Shown here piece by piece: positions 1 through 12,034 of a stretch of 64,000 nucleotides of DNA. How positions within the stretch are numbered: the first letter of the stretch is position 1; each line of letters opens with the position of its first letter. Location: NCBI RefSeq assembly GCF_016698665.1, contig NZ_CP068046.1, forward strand, positions 930,001 to 994,000, in the 5' to 3' direction. The stretch is from Devosia rhizoryzae. Its GTDB lineage: Bacteria > Pseudomonadota > Alphaproteobacteria > Rhizobiales > Devosiaceae. Under the pieces are notes generated by a model. The model was not told the DNA's origin and searched no databases. It saw only the letters and a list, made by a program, of their open reading frames with translations. Position numbers and translations under genes: made by a program.

Positions 1-1298
1 ATGCGGTGCTGAGCGTCGAGGGCGACCATGCGGTGCGGCTTTATATTTCGGCGTCCGAGACCAGCGCCGGTTCGCCGGAGCAGATCAATGTCTACGCCCT
101 CGACATGACCGACCAGCGCAAGCTCGAGGCGCAGTTTGCGCAATCGCAGAAGATGCAGGCGGTGGGGCAGCTTGCCGGCGGCGTAGCGCATGACTTCAAC
201 AATCTGCTGACCGCCATCATCGGCTTTTCGGACCTGCTGCTTTTGAAGCACAAGCCGGGCGATCCGTCCTTCAACGAGCTGATGCAGATCAAGCAGAATG
301 CCAATCGCGCGGCGGGCCTGACCCGGCAGCTGCTGGCCTTTTCGCGCCGGCAAACGCTGCGCCCGCAGGTGCTGGAACTGCCGCTGATCGTCGACGACCT
401 GACAGTGCTATTGAAGCGCATGATCGGCGAGAAGAACACGCTTTCCGTCGAACATGGCCGCAATATCTGGCCGGTGCGCGCCGACGTCGTGCAGCTCGAA
501 CAGGTGATCATCAACCTCGTGGTCAATGCGCGCGACGCCATGCCCAATGGCGGCTCGATCCTGATCCGCACGGCCAATGTCACCGAAAGCGAAGCTGCAG
601 GCATGAAGTTCGAGGGCATGGTGCCGGCCGATTACGTGCTGATCGATGTGGAAGACACCGGCACCGGCATGAGCCCGGAAATCATCCAGAAGATTTTCGA
701 GCCCTTCTTCACCACTAAGGAACTCGGCAAAGGCACGGGCCTTGGGCTTTCGACGGTCTACGGTATCGTCAAGCAGACCGAGGGCTTCATCTACCCGGTC
801 TCGACCGTCGGCGTCGGCACGACCTTCAAGATCTTTCTGCCGCGCCATGTGCCGACCGCCGAAGAGGTCAACGCCAAGGCGTTGGCAGCCGCGGCGCCGG
901 TCAAGGACCTTACCGGCCATGAACGCATTCTCCTGGTCGAGGACGAGGAAAGCGTGCGAGCCTTTTCGGCGCGGGCGCTCAAGGCGACCGGCTATGAAGT
1001 GTTCGAGGCCGATAGCGGGGAGGACGCGCTCTTTGTGCTCGAGGACCTCGACTACAAGGTTGACCTCATCATCTCCGACGTGGTGATGCCGGAAATGGAC
1101 GGGCCGACCATGCTGAAGGCCATCCGCGGCAAGATGACCAATCTCAAGATCATCTTCGTTTCCGGCTATGCCGAGGAAAGCGTGCGCCGCGACATCGAGG
1201 ACGACCAGAGCGTCGATTTCCTGCCCAAGCCCTATTCGCTCGACCAGATCAACTCCAAGGTCAAGGAAGTGCTGCAGCGGCAGGACAAGGAGCACTAG
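1..1298 (+). CDS. cckA: Hybrid histidine kinase CckA, 3' part
   Basis: The reading frame is open to the left edge, so this is the C-terminal part of a longer gene. Counting from the GTG codon at 6, the end of a PAS-type segment is followed by the H-box with the phospho-histidine in AHDFNN (about residue 62). Next come the N-box ([10 protein letters not shown]), the G boxes ([14 protein letters not shown]) and a receiver domain with acceptor Asp near residue 358 ([12 protein letters not shown]). This order matches CckA, the kinase that phosphorylates ChpT and through it CtrA and CpdR in alphaproteobacterial cell-cycle control. The N-terminal membrane segments expected of CckA lie outside the window. 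It stops one base before the GTG of the next gene, suggesting coupled translation. Confidence 0.9.
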   Translation, partial: AVLSVEGDHAVRLYISASETSAGSPEQINVYALDMTDQRKLEAQFAQSQKMQAVGQLAGGVAHDFNNLLTAIIGFSDLLLLKHKPGDPSFNELMQIKQNANRAAGLTRQLLAFSRRQTLRPQVLELPLIVDDLTVLLKRMIGEKNTLSVEHGRNIWPVRADVVQLEQVIINLVVNARDAMPNGGSILIRTANVTESEAAGMKFEGMVPADYVLIDVEDTGTGMSPEIIQKIFEPFFTTKELGKGTGLGLSTVYGIVKQTEGFIYPVSTVGVGTTFKIFLPRHVPTAEEVNAKALAAAAPVKDLTGHERILLVEDEESVRAFSARALKATGYEVFEADSGEDALFVLEDLDYKVDLIISDVVMPEMDGPTMLKAIRGKMTNLKIIFVSGYAEESVRRDIEDDQSVDFLPKPYSLDQINSKVKEVLQRQDKEH

Positions 1299-1299
1299 G

Positions 1300-1695
1300 G
1301 TGACCGCGCATCCGCGCTTTGAGGGCTCGAACGAGCGCAATGTGCTGGGCGAGCCACTGCAGCCCTGCTCGACCGATCCGCTGACCGGGTTCTTCCGCAC
1401 CGGCTATTGCGCGGCAGGGCCGGACAGCGCGGCGGTGCACCTGGTCTGCATCGAGGCGACGGCCGTGTTTCTCGACTTTTCAAAGAGCGTCGGCAACGAC
1501 CTTTCGACGCCGCGCCCCGAATTCGGCTTTCCGGGGCTGGTTGCGGGCAATCGCTGGTGCCTCGTGGCGATGCGGTGGGCGCAGGCGCATGAGGCCGGCA
1601 AGGCGCCGCGGGTTTACCTGCGGGCCACCAACCAGGCCGTGCTCGGCCATGTTCCGCTAGACGTGCTCAAGGCTTACGCGCTCGACCTCAACTAG
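1300..1695 (+). CDS. DUF2237 family protein
   Basis: A 131-residue protein starting at GTG 1300, one base after the cckA stop. The family pattern is clear: NVLGEPLQPCSTDPLTGFFR near the N-terminus, then SKSVGNDLSTPRPEFGFPG and RWCL in the middle. DUF2237 proteins are small, soluble and of unknown biochemical role. Two conserved cysteines (PCST and GYCA) and the RWCL cysteine could bind a ligand or metal, but that is speculation. It is probably co-transcribed with cckA. Confidence 0.85.
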   Translation: MTAHPRFEGSNERNVLGEPLQPCSTDPLTGFFRTGYCAAGPDSAAVHLVCIEATAVFLDFSKSVGNDLSTPRPEFGFPGLVAGNRWCLVAMRWAQAHEAGKAPRVYLRATNQAVLGHVPLDVLKAYALDLN

Positions 1696-1705
1696 CGCGC
1701 AAAGA

Positions 1706-1734
1706 AAAGGGCCGCTTTCGCGACCCTTTGTCCT
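1706..1734. terminator. Weak bidirectional terminator
   Basis: AAAGGG and CGC pair with GCG and CCCTTT around a TTTC loop, with one internal mismatch. A-rich and T-rich flanks lie on the two sides. It sits between the convergent DUF2237 and gguC genes and could serve both. Confidence 0.5.
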
Positions 1735-2724
1735 TTAGTAGAGCCCGCTGATCACGACAGGCTTTTCGGCATCGATCCGGACCGGATTGCGCAGCGGCAG
1801 GCCGAACTGGGTTTCCTCGATCTCGAAGACGTCGTCAGCCTTGGTCGAGATGCCATCGGCAAAGCTCAGCGTCGCGGTGCCGAAGCAGTGCACATGCACG
1901 TCGCCGGGCTGGCAGAAGAGGTCGTATTTGAAGTGGTGGTATTCGAGATTGGCGATGGTGTGGCTCATATTGTCCTCGCCGGAGAGGAACGGCTTTTCCC
2001 AAAGCACTTCCCCGCCGCGGCGGATGCGCGACATGCCCTCGATGTGGCGCGGCAGATCGCCGACGCGCAGTTCCGGACCGAAGGAGCAGGCGCGTAGCTT
2101 TGAATGAGCGAGGAAGAGATAGTTGACGCGCTCGGTGACGTGGTCGGAAAACTCATTAGCCAGCGCGAAGCCGAGGCGGCGCGGCTTGCCATTGGCGTCG
2201 ATGAGGTAGATGCCGGCGATTTCCGGCTCTTCGCCGGCGTCGAGCGCAAAGGCGGGCGAGGGGATGGGGTGTCCAGGGCGGGCGACGATGTGGCCGTTGC
2301 CCTTGTAGAACCATTCGGGCTGCACGCCGGTTTCGCCGGCCGCTGGCTTGCCGCCTTCTAGGCCCATGCGGAACATCTTCATGCTGTCGGTGAGTTCGGT
2401 CGCGGGCTTATCGGTCTTGTGCATGGCGTCGCGCGTCGCGGCGGAGCCAAGATGAGTGAGGCCGGTGCCGGTGACGTGGAGGTGCGCCGGATCGGGATGA
2501 TCGATGGGCGAGAGCAGCCGGCCCTCGGCAAGGAGGGCCGCCTTGTCGACGCTGGCCCCGAGGCCGCGGTCGGCGACGATCTCGGCCAGCGTGTTGGTAC
2601 CGGAAATGGCTGCCTGCGCCAGATCATAGACCGAGCTTACGCCGGTGACGACACGCGTTTCGCCATCTTGCGTGACCGCTACGGCACGATTGCCGGCCTC
2701 GTCGGTAAACTGGATCAGGTGCAC
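1735..2724 (-). CDS. gguC: GguC / AraD1 family protein
   Basis: A 329-residue protein starting MHLIQFTDEAGNRAVAV. It is similar to GguC of Agrobacterium and to AraD1-type proteins, which have a fumarylacetoacetate-hydrolase-like C-terminal fold. Supporting stretches are HVTGTGLTHLGSA, PEWFYKGNG, and the acidic motif AGEEPEIAGIYLID, which resembles the metal-binding part of the fold. In sugar-utilisation operons such proteins act on 2-keto-3-deoxy acids from arabinose or galactose. Here no sugar genes lie beside it, so the substrate is unknown. It is divergent from recA across a 267-base spacer. Confidence 0.75.
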   Translation of the reverse strand: MHLIQFTDEAGNRAVAVTQDGETRVVTGVSSVYDLAQAAISGTNTLAEIVADRGLGASVDKAALLAEGRLLSPIDHPDPAHLHVTGTGLTHLGSAATRDAMHKTDKPATELTDSMKMFRMGLEGGKPAAGETGVQPEWFYKGNGHIVARPGHPIPSPAFALDAGEEPEIAGIYLIDANGKPRRLGFALANEFSDHVTERVNYLFLAHSKLRACSFGPELRVGDLPRHIEGMSRIRRGGEVLWEKPFLSGEDNMSHTIANLEYHHFKYDLFCQPGDVHVHCFGTATLSFADGISTKADDVFEIEETQFGLPLRNPVRIDAEKPVVISGLY

Positions 2725-2903
2725 TTGAGGGTCCTCGGTTGGCGCTGGCTTTGCCCCGCATAAAGCGCATTGGCAGCAATGCTGTCCAGCTAAAAATCAT
2801 ACTTTTGATAAGGCGCGTTGATGGCGTCGAATCGCCGACAATTGCTGTCCAAAGTTTGACCAGCGAGCACAGAATTCCTCTTGACGAAGGCGAAACAAAA
2901 TGA

Positions 2904-2918
2904 GAACAAATACAGCAC
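2904..2918. promoter_or_regulatory. Candidate LexA/SOS box of recA
   Basis: GAAC-N7-GCAC differs by one base from the direct repeat GAAC-N7-GAAC (reverse complement of GTTC-N7-GTTC) bound by alphaproteobacterial LexA. It begins 88 bases before the recA start. A possible -35 (TTGACG, 2881-2886) lies just upstream, so a repressor here would cover the promoter. The site is degenerate; recA regulation by LexA is expected from the family. Confidence 0.5.
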
Positions 2919-2991
2919 AGACATTGCACATAAGCCGCGCTGGTCATCTCGTTGCAAAAGCCATCGAGAGCGTGAATAAGGAGAGAGCATT

Positions 2992-4059
2992 ATGGCAGCT
3001 TCGCCGCTTCGCGTTGTTGAAGGTGGATCGATGGATAAGGACAAGGCTCTTTCGGCGGCACTCAGCCAGATCGAGCGCAATTTCGGCAAGGGCTCGATCA
3101 TGCGCCTTGGCGAAGCCTCTTCAATTGAGGTGGAATCGATCTCGACCGGCTCGCTTGGTCTCGACATTGCCCTCGGCATCGGCGGCCTTCCCAAGGGCCG
3201 TATCGTTGAGATTTTTGGGCCAGAATCGTCGGGCAAGACCACGCTGGCGCTCCACGTGATTGCGGAAGCCCAGAAGGCTGGCGGCATCTGCGCCTTTGTG
3301 GACGCCGAGCACGCGCTCGACCCGATCTATGCCCGCAAGCTGGGCGTTAATGTTGATGACCTCCTGATCTCCCAGCCGGATGCTGGCGAACAGGCGCTTG
3401 AAATCACCGACACGCTGGTGCGCTCCGGCGCCATCGACGTGCTCGTCGTCGACTCGGTGGCGGCGCTCACCCCGCGCGCCGAACTTGAAGGCGAAATGGG
3501 TGATGCGCTGCCCGGCCTTCAGGCGCGCCTCATGAGCCAGGCGATGCGCAAGCTGACTTCCTCGATTTCGAAGTCCAAGTGCCTCGTCATCTTCATCAAC
3601 CAGATCCGCATGAAGATCGGCGTGATGTATGGCTCGCCCGAAACGACGACCGGCGGCAATGCGCTCAAGTTCTACGCCTCGGTGCGTCTCGACATCCGCC
3701 GCATCGGCGCGCTCAAGGACCGCGAGGAAATCGTCGGCAACCAGACCCGCGTCAAGGTGGTCAAGAACAAGCTTGCCCCGCCATTCCGCCAGGTTGAATT
3801 CGACATTATGTATGGCGAAGGCATTTCCAAGACCGGCGAATTGCTCGATCTGGGTGTCAAATCCGGGATCGTCGAGAAGTCGGGGGCGTGGTTCTCCTGG
3901 GATTCGCAGCGCCTGGGGCAGGGGCGTGAAAACTCCCGCCAGTTCCTCAAGGACAATCCGGAGATCGCAGCCACGATCGAACAAGGCGTGCGCGAAAGCT
4001 CGGGCCTCCTCGGCGAAGTGTTGCTGGTTGCTGGTGGCGAAGACAGCAGCGACGAATAA
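2992..4059 (+). CDS. recA: Recombinase RecA
   Basis: A 355-residue RecA, the DNA strand-exchange ATPase and LexA co-protease. The Walker A motif GPESSGKTT is at residues 76-84, followed by the typical core ([26 protein letters not shown]). The L2 region ([24 protein letters not shown]) and an acidic C-terminus are present. The ATG at 2992 follows a GGAGAG site; a second ATG at residue 14 is less likely because relatives carry a similar N-terminal extension. A strong terminator follows. The gguC-recA spacer carries the candidate SOS box. Confidence 0.98.
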   Translation: MAASPLRVVEGGSMDKDKALSAALSQIERNFGKGSIMRLGEASSIEVESISTGSLGLDIALGIGGLPKGRIVEIFGPESSGKTTLALHVIAEAQKAGGICAFVDAEHALDPIYARKLGVNVDDLLISQPDAGEQALEITDTLVRSGAIDVLVVDSVAALTPRAELEGEMGDALPGLQARLMSQAMRKLTSSISKSKCLVIFINQIRMKIGVMYGSPETTTGGNALKFYASVRLDIRRIGALKDREEIVGNQTRVKVVKNKLAPPFRQVEFDIMYGEGISKTGELLDLGVKSGIVEKSGAWFSWDSQRLGQGRENSRQFLKDNPEIAATIEQGVRESSGLLGEVLLVAGGEDSSDE

Positions 4060-4083
4060 GCCTCCTACGATCCCATGCATCCT

Positions 4084-4110
4084 CCCCCGCTTCGGCGGGG
4101 GTTTTTGTTT
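4084..4110 (+). terminator. recA terminator
   Basis: CCCCCGC-TTCG-GCGGGGG hairpin followed by TTTTTGTTT, 25 bases after the recA stop. This is a textbook Rho-independent terminator. Confidence 0.9.
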
Positions 4111-4143
4111 AGGATGGCCGGGGAGACAGGAGTGTCTCGGGGA

Positions 4144-4229
4144 GACCTCATGGTGAGCTTGTCGACCCACGAGGTCGAGCGCCCGGATCCTGCCACGACC
4201 TCGTCCTTCGACGCGCTCAGGATGAGGTC
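4144..4229. repeat. 86-base imperfect palindrome (intergenic repeat)
   Basis: Two 34-base arms (4144-4177 and 4196-4229) are reverse complements except at about seven positions, around an 18-base loop. Arms begin GACCTCAT and end GAGGTCG. The form resembles dispersed intergenic palindromes found in many alphaproteobacterial genomes. No second copy was seen in this window. It sits in the 300-base gap between recA and alaS, which otherwise holds only the recA terminator and the alaS leader. Confidence 0.7.
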
Positions 4230-4359
4230 TACTGGGACATAGGCCGGACGAAGCGAGATTCAGCTTTGCCCCGCTGGACACGCCGGACGCCACCACGCTA
4301 AAAAGCCCCGTTTTTCCTACCTGGACGTCACGAGCGTCCTCGCCCACGAAAGTCTTTGC

Positions 4360-6999
<2,640 letters not shown>

Positions 7000-7004
7000 A
7001 CATC

Positions 7005-7030
7005 AAGCCCCGCTTCGGCGGGGCTTTTTC
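7005..7030 (+). terminator. alaS terminator
   Basis: AAGCCCCGC-TTCG-GCGGGGCTT hairpin running into a T tract, 6 bases after the alaS stop. Confidence 0.88.
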
Positions 7031-7216
7031 TTTGCCGCTGCATCGGTGGCAATAAGATGCAACTTGATGTCTTGCTTCGTCTGGATCGAAACAAGTCGAA
7101 CTGTGGCGCGAAAGCGCTTTTGTTTGACATCGATCCCGGACATGCTCGTTTCGGTCCCAACTGGCTCGGTGTGCATGGTCGCGGGGCCGGGTGCTCTGCT
7201 TTGGAGGGATTGGTAG

Positions 7217-8929
7217 ATGCATGTGGTGAGAAGATTTGCGCTAGCGGCGGCAGCGGCTCTGGCGCTTTTTGCGCCGGCCGTCGCGGCGGAGCGGGCGATC
7301 ATCGTGCTCGATGGATCGGGGTCGATGTGGGCGCAGATTGACGGCAAGGCGCGCATCACCATCGCGCGCGATACGCTGAGCGAAGTTTTGGCGACGCTGC
7401 CCGACGATCTCGAACTTGGCTTCATGACCTATGGCCATCGCGAGAAGGGCAATTGCGCCGATATCGAGATGTTGGTCGAGCCGGCGCCGGGGAATGGCGC
7501 GGCGATCGCTGCGGCTGCAGACGAGATCAATCCCAAGGGCATGACGCCGATCTCTGACGCGGTCCGGCTCGCGGCCAAGGACTTGGCCTACACCGAGGAA
7601 AAGGCGACGGTGATCCTGATCACCGATGGCCTTGAAACTTGCGAGGTCGATCCTTGCGCGCTGGCCAGTGATCTGGAAGCCAAGGGTATCGACTTCACCA
7701 CGCATGTGCTGGGCTTTGGGCTTTCCGACGAGGAAGGGCAACAGGTAGCGTGCTTGGCCGAAAATACCGGCGGCCGCTATCTTTCCGCAGCTGATGGCGA
7801 TGCGCTGGTGGAGGCTTTGACCACGACTGTGGCACAAGTGGCGGAGGCTCAACCCGAGCCGCAGCCCGAGCCTGAACCCGCGCCGGTGAGCGCGCCGGAA
7901 CCGCAGCCGGAGTTCAACCTCATGCCAACACTGTCGCTGGCCGAGGGCGGACCCGACATTGCCGACGAGACATTCAACATTATCTGGAAATGGTATGAGG
8001 CCAATGCGGATGGCAGCAAGGGCGCCGACCTTGGCACCGGCTATTATTCCGACTTCAGGGAAACTCTCGAACCCGGCGACTATATCCTCGAGGTCGAGGC
8101 GGACCATGTCACCGTGGCCCAGCCGATCACCATTTCCGAAGGCGGGGTGGCCAAACCTCATTTCGTGCTCAACGGAGCGGTGCTCAAGCTTCATCCGCTC
8201 CCGAGCGAAGGGGCCGAACTCGACACCAACGCCTCGACTGAGATCAAGCTCGACGGGGAGTACCTCGCGACCGACTATGGCGACGTGAACACGCTGTTGC
8301 CGTCGGGCGAGGTCGAGGCGAATGTCACCATCGGCGAAGGCACGGTGAGCCGCACGTACTCACTGGCGGCTGGCGACACGGTGGACGAAGATGTCGTGGT
8401 GGGTGTCGGCATCGCGTTTTTCTCGACCGAATACACGGCGGGTCAGAAGGTGGATGACGACATCTACATGGAAGTGTTCGAAGCCAAAAAGGCCCTCGAC
8501 GGGACACGGCAATCGGTCGCCTATGGCTATGGTGGAGAGCAGGATTTCACGCTGGCCGAGGGTGACTATGTGCTGGCCTATGAACTCGACGGGACCGAAG
8601 GCGAGGTGCCGTTTAGCGTGAGGACCGGCGAGCGCACCGAAGTGCCTCTCGATCTTGATGCCGGTGTCCTGGCCGTGACGGCGCCGAACGGCGACTATGT
8701 CGAGGTGTTTTCGGCCAAGGAGGACATAGCGGGTAATCGCACGTCCTTCGACTATGGCTTTGGGCCTGAATGGCTGTCGACGCTCAAGGCTGGAGACTAC
8801 CTGGTCCACACGGACAAGAACGGCGTGGTCAGCGATACCGAGGTGACGATCAAGGCTGGGGAGCGGTTCGAGCTCACGATTAAAGAGCAGGAGGCTGCCC
8901 CGGCGAAGACCAAAACCAAGTCGAAATAG
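7217..8929 (+). CDS. Secreted VWA domain protein with C-terminal repeats
   Basis: A 570-residue exported protein. A signal peptide covers residues 1-24 (cleavage near AVAA). The von Willebrand factor A domain follows with a full MIDAS start, DGSGSM (residues 32-37), and later ITDGLETC. A Pro/Glu/Gln-rich linker (about 212-232) leads to a repetitive C-terminal half. Two clear units of about 77 residues start EVFEAKKALDG (about 419) and EVFSAKEDIAG (about 496). A more divergent unit starts near 259 (WYEANADG). Units share a GDY(I/V)L core and look like beta-sandwich modules. A metal-dependent adhesive or scaffolding role in the periplasm or at the surface is likely; the ligand is unknown. Start chosen on GGAGGG upstream of ATG 7217. 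No partner ATPase (MoxR) is nearby. Confidence 0.85.
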   Translation: MHVVRRFALAAAAALALFAPAVAAERAIIVLDGSGSMWAQIDGKARITIARDTLSEVLATLPDDLELGFMTYGHREKGNCADIEMLVEPAPGNGAAIAAAADEINPKGMTPISDAVRLAAKDLAYTEEKATVILITDGLETCEVDPCALASDLEAKGIDFTTHVLGFGLSDEEGQQVACLAENTGGRYLSAADGDALVEALTTTVAQVAEAQPEPQPEPEPAPVSAPEPQPEFNLMPTLSLAEGGPDIADETFNIIWKWYEANADGSKGADLGTGYYSDFRETLEPGDYILEVEADHVTVAQPITISEGGVAKPHFVLNGAVLKLHPLPSEGAELDTNASTEIKLDGEYLATDYGDVNTLLPSGEVEANVTIGEGTVSRTYSLAAGDTVDEDVVVGVGIAFFSTEYTAGQKVDDDIYMEVFEAKKALDGTRQSVAYGYGGEQDFTLAEGDYVLAYELDGTEGEVPFSVRTGERTEVPLDLDAGVLAVTAPNGDYVEVFSAKEDIAGNRTSFDYGFGPEWLSTLKAGDYLVHTDKNGVVSDTEVTIKAGERFELTIKEQEAAPAKTKTKSK

Positions 8930-8984
8930 GATGCAACAGAAAGCCCCCGGGGTGACCTGAGGGCTTGATGGTTGGGGAGGTGGC

Positions 8985-9941
8985 TCAGGCTTCCTGGATG
9001 GCCGAGAGCTTCCAGTCGCCGCGGGCCTGGCGGACGAAGGTCCAGAGTTCCTTGGCTTCTTCGAGCGTTTCCGGATCGCCGACAACGACGCGTTCGCTGG
9101 TGCGGTCCACCGACCAGTCGCGCAGCTGATAGCGCATGGCGACAGTGGCGTATTCCGTGTTGCCCTCGCGCCAGCTTTCCGAGACGTCGCCCTGGAGGAG
9201 CTTGATGTCGGCGAGGCGGTTGATCTGGCCGCGGCTGGCATTGGAGGCCAGCTCTTCGGCGAGGAAGCCCATCATTTCGGGCGTCGTCACCTGGCGCAGG
9301 GCGGCGTAGTCCTCACGGCCATAGGCGGTCTGGATGTGGCCCAGCATCTGCTCGAATGTATCAAGATCCTTGTTGGTGATGCCGAGTTCATCGGGGTTCT
9401 TGGGCCGAGCCGGTGCGCGGGTGGCGCTGCCGCCGCCGAAATTGGGCATCGGGCGCGAATTGCTGGTTTCGCGGCTCATATAGGGGGCGCCATTGGCGGT
9501 GGCCGGCCGATTGGTGCCGCGCACGAGGCGCATGACCAGCCAGATGGCGCCGCCGATCAGAAGGGCCTGGAACAGGAGGCTCATGAAGCCGCCGATGCCG
9601 CCAAAGCCGGTACCCAGGAGGAGGCCGAAAAGGCCGCCGAGCATAAGGCCGCGGAAGAGCGATCCGCCGAAGCCGTTAAAGAACCCACCGCGCGGCTGCG
9701 CCGTCTGCTGGGCGGGCGTGCGTGCGGCAGTGCCCGGCTGAGACGGTGTCATGGTGCGATTGATCGGCGCTGCAGGGCCGGGAATGGTCTGTGTCGAGGC
9801 GGGCGGCGAAAATGTGCGGCCACCGCGGCTGCCGAAGCCGCCGCGCGCCCGCGCCTCGGCATAGTCCACGGCCGCCATGGAAAAGATGACCACAAAGACC
9901 GACAACAGGCTGGCCAGTTTGAAGCCGCGATTTCTGAACAT
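8985..9941 (-). CDS. Tim44-like domain membrane protein
   Basis: A 318-residue protein starting at ATG 9941 behind GAGGAG. Residues 7-28 form an N-terminal hydrophobic segment. A low-complexity Gly/Ser/Pro/Thr region follows, then a glycine-rich transmembrane stretch (GLFGLLLGTGFGGIGGF, then LLIGGAIWLVMRLV). The C-terminal Tim44-like domain covers about the last 130 residues (LDTFEQMLGHIQTAYGREDY, then VAMRYQLRDWSVDRTS). Bacterial members are membrane-anchored proteins of poorly known role. A weak AAGCCC/GGGCTT hairpin lies past its 3' end at about 8942-8968. Confidence 0.85.
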   Translation of the reverse strand: MFRNRGFKLASLLSVFVVIFSMAAVDYAEARARGGFGSRGGRTFSPPASTQTIPGPAAPINRTMTPSQPGTAARTPAQQTAQPRGGFFNGFGGSLFRGLMLGGLFGLLLGTGFGGIGGFMSLLFQALLIGGAIWLVMRLVRGTNRPATANGAPYMSRETSNSRPMPNFGGGSATRAPARPKNPDELGITNKDLDTFEQMLGHIQTAYGREDYAALRQVTTPEMMGFLAEELASNASRGQINRLADIKLLQGDVSESWREGNTEYATVAMRYQLRDWSVDRTSERVVVGDPETLEEAKELWTFVRQARGDWKLSAIQEA

Positions 9942-10099
9942 GGGGCACTCCTCGAAAGATGAGCCTAATATGGTGTGTTTTGACCGCGGATTAAGGGCCA
10001 AAACACGGATTATTCTGCGGCTAATGGTGGCGGCGGGGAGGGGTTCCGCCTTTGCAGCCCATGTACGGAACAAGGTGTGCGTGTCGCACCCCCTCCCCG

Positions 10100-10313
10100 C
10101 CTCCCCCTGCAGAAGGGGGAGGAGTCTGTGCGGTGTTTGCCCGAGATCGTGGTTTAGCTACGGTGCGGCTCCTCCCCCTTCTGCAGGGGGAGGGTGGGTG
10201 GGGGTACCGGAGGTGGGCACCTCCTTTATCTCAGGCATGCCCGGCACCCCTCCCGAGCGCCGCTAGGCTCGTGCCTCGCCAAGCTCTGCTTGCCCTCCCC
10301 TCAAGGGGGAGGG
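10100..10313. repeat. Cluster of C/G-tract inverted repeats
   Basis: A 25-base unit at 10100-10124 is repeated perfectly in inverse orientation at 10169-10193, giving a stem with a 44-base loop. Each unit is itself a small palindrome (CTCCCCCT-GCAGA-AGGGGGAG). A related palindrome (CCCTCCCC-TCA-AGGGGGAGGG) lies at 10293-10313. Such CCTCCCCC hairpins are common intergenic repeats in high-GC bacteria. They fill most of the 440-base gap between the Tim44-like gene and icd, and no gene was seen there. Confidence 0.75.
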
Positions 10314-10330
10314 TCAAGAGAGTGGAGACC

Positions 10331-10360
10331 CAAACAAAAACGGCGCCCGAGGGCGCCGTT
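10331..10360 (-). terminator. icd terminator
   Basis: On the minus strand AACGGCGCCC pairs with GGGCGCCGTT around a 2-base centre, followed by TTTGTTTG. It lies 22 bases past the icd stop. Confidence 0.85.
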
Positions 10361-10381
10361 GCTGATCGACAGAAGCGACGT

Positions 10382-11593
10382 TTACGCCATGGCCTTTTGC
10401 AGATTCTGGTCGATGGCGTCGAGGAAGCCGATTGTGGAGAGCCAGGGTTGATCGGGACCGACGAGGAGGGACAGATCCTTTGTCATCTTGCCTTCTTCGA
10501 TCGTGTCGACGGTGACCTTTTCGAGCGTTGCGGCGAATTTGGCGAGTTCGGCATTGTCGTCGAGCTTGGCGCGGTGGGCGAGGCCGCGGGTCCAGGCGAA
10601 GATCGAGGCGGTGGAATTGGTCGAGGTTTCCTTGCCCTGCTGGTGCTGGCGGTAGTGACGGGTCACCGTGCCGTGGGCGGCCTCGGCTTCGACAATCTTG
10701 CCATCGGGCGTTGCCAGGACCGAGGTCATGAGGCCGAGGGAGCCAAAGCCCTGGGCGACGATGTCGGACTGGACGTCGCCGTCGTAGTTCTTGCAGGCCC
10801 AGACGTAACCGCCGCTCCACTTGAGGGCGGAGGCGACCATATCGTCGATGAGGCGGTGCTCGTACCAGATCTTCTTGGCTTCGAACTGCTCCTTGAATTC
10901 GGCCTCGTAGATCTCCTGGAATATGTCCTTGAAGCGACCGTCATAGGCCTTGAGGATGGTGTTCTTGGTCGAAAGATAGCACGGCACGCCGCGGGCCAGC
11001 GCGTAGTTGAAGCTCGAATAGGCGAAGTCGCGGATCGAGTCGTCGAGGTTGTACATGGCCATGGCGACGCCGGAGCCGGGGGCCTGGAACACTTCGTGCT
11101 CGATGACCTGGCCGTCTTCGCCCGTGAACTTGATGGTCAGCGTGCCCTTGCCGGGGAAGGTGAAGTCGGTGGCGCGATACTGATCGCCGAAAGCGTGGCG
11201 GCCGACGATGATCGGCTGGGTCCAGCCGGGAACGAGGCGCGGCACGTTCTTGCAGATGATGGGCTCGCGGAAGATCACGCCGCCGAGGATGTTGCGGATG
11301 GTGCCGTTGGGCGACTTCCACATCTTCTTGAGGCCGAATTCTTCGACGCGCTGCTCGTCGGGGGTGATGGTGGCGCATTTGATGCCGACGCCGTACTGCT
11401 TGATGGCGTTGGCGGAATCGATCGTCACCTGGTCGTTAGTTGCGTTGCGGTTTTCGACCGAGAGGTCATAATACTTGATGTCGAGATCAAGGTAGGGGTG
11501 GATGAGCTTGTCCTTGATCGCCTGCCAGATGATGCGGGTCATCTCATCGCCGTCGAGATCGACGACCGGGTTGGCGACTTTGATCTTGCTCAT
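10382..11593 (-). CDS. icd: NADP-dependent isocitrate dehydrogenase
   Basis: A 403-residue isocitrate dehydrogenase of the dimeric, eukaryote-like subfamily. It converts isocitrate to 2-oxoglutarate and CO2 with NADP in the TCA cycle. Recognisable stretches are [14 protein letters not shown] at the N-terminus, the substrate-binding [12 protein letters not shown], and the metal-binding [28 protein letters not shown]. The C-terminal [20 protein letters not shown] completes the match. Length agrees with the family. Its own terminator follows, so it is probably monocistronic. Confidence 0.97.
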   Translation of the reverse strand: MSKIKVANPVVDLDGDEMTRIIWQAIKDKLIHPYLDLDIKYYDLSVENRNATNDQVTIDSANAIKQYGVGIKCATITPDEQRVEEFGLKKMWKSPNGTIRNILGGVIFREPIICKNVPRLVPGWTQPIIVGRHAFGDQYRATDFTFPGKGTLTIKFTGEDGQVIEHEVFQAPGSGVAMAMYNLDDSIRDFAYSSFNYALARGVPCYLSTKNTILKAYDGRFKDIFQEIYEAEFKEQFEAKKIWYEHRLIDDMVASALKWSGGYVWACKNYDGDVQSDIVAQGFGSLGLMTSVLATPDGKIVEAEAAHGTVTRHYRQHQQGKETSTNSTASIFAWTRGLAHRAKLDDNAELAKFAATLEKVTVDTIEEGKMTKDLSLLVGPDQPWLSTIGFLDAIDQNLQKAMA

Positions 11594-11698
11594 CGAAAAC
11601 TCCCTGAATGCGTGGCCTTTGCCATGTCGGTCGCCCGTATAGCATTGCAGGGGAAAAGCGCAAAGGCGGGCTCGGCATGGGGGCTTGCCGAGGGCGTG

Positions 11699-12034
11699 TT
11701 ACTTGGCGGGCAGCGTCCGGACGAAGGCGCGGGCGAGGTCGATCCATTCGCCGAGGGCGGACTCGTCTTCAATTGCATCGCCGCTGACTAGGATGAAGCC
11801 GCCCATCTTGCGCCCTTTCATCTCCATGACGCTTGCGCCTTGGCGGCGCAGGGCGGCTTCCATGCCATCCTTGCCGACACGAACCATCAAGGAACCGTCG
11901 CTGCCCGGCGCTACCAGCATATGGCCATCGAGCATGAAACAGATGCCACCGAACATTTTCTGTTCGCGGATGTTTTCGCCGCCAGGCAGCAGGCCGCGGA
12001 CGCGGTCGGCGAGTTCCTCGGACGCCATGCTCAT
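11699..12034 (-). CDS. TfoX N-terminal domain protein
   Basis: A 111-residue protein resembling the TfoX/Sxy N-terminal domain: REQKMFGGICFMLDGHML and MKGRKMGGFILV are typical. Full-length Sxy acts with CRP in competence in gammaproteobacteria. Stand-alone N-terminal domains such as this one have no proven role. The ATG at 12034 overlaps the stop of the upstream gene (TGATG) and follows GGAG, so it is translationally coupled to the GFA gene. Confidence 0.8.
   Translation of the reverse strand: MSMASEELADRVRGLLPGGENIREQKMFGGICFMLDGHMLVAPGSDGSLMVRVGKDGMEAALRRQGASVMEMKGRKMGGFILVSGDAIEDESALGEWIDLARAFVRTLPAK

Noticed and set aside
408..1400. A 330-codon minus-strand frame over cckA
   Set aside because: Opposite the kinase and receiver domains of cckA; no own features.
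7057..7341. A 94-codon plus-strand frame between alaS and the VWA gene
   Set aside because: Runs out of frame into the VWA signal peptide and has no ribosome site; a TTGACA at 7123 lacks a good -10.
10052..11791. A 579-codon frame on the plus strand over icd
   Set aside because: Antisense shadow of icd that also runs through the repeat cluster; no ribosome site or recognisable domain.
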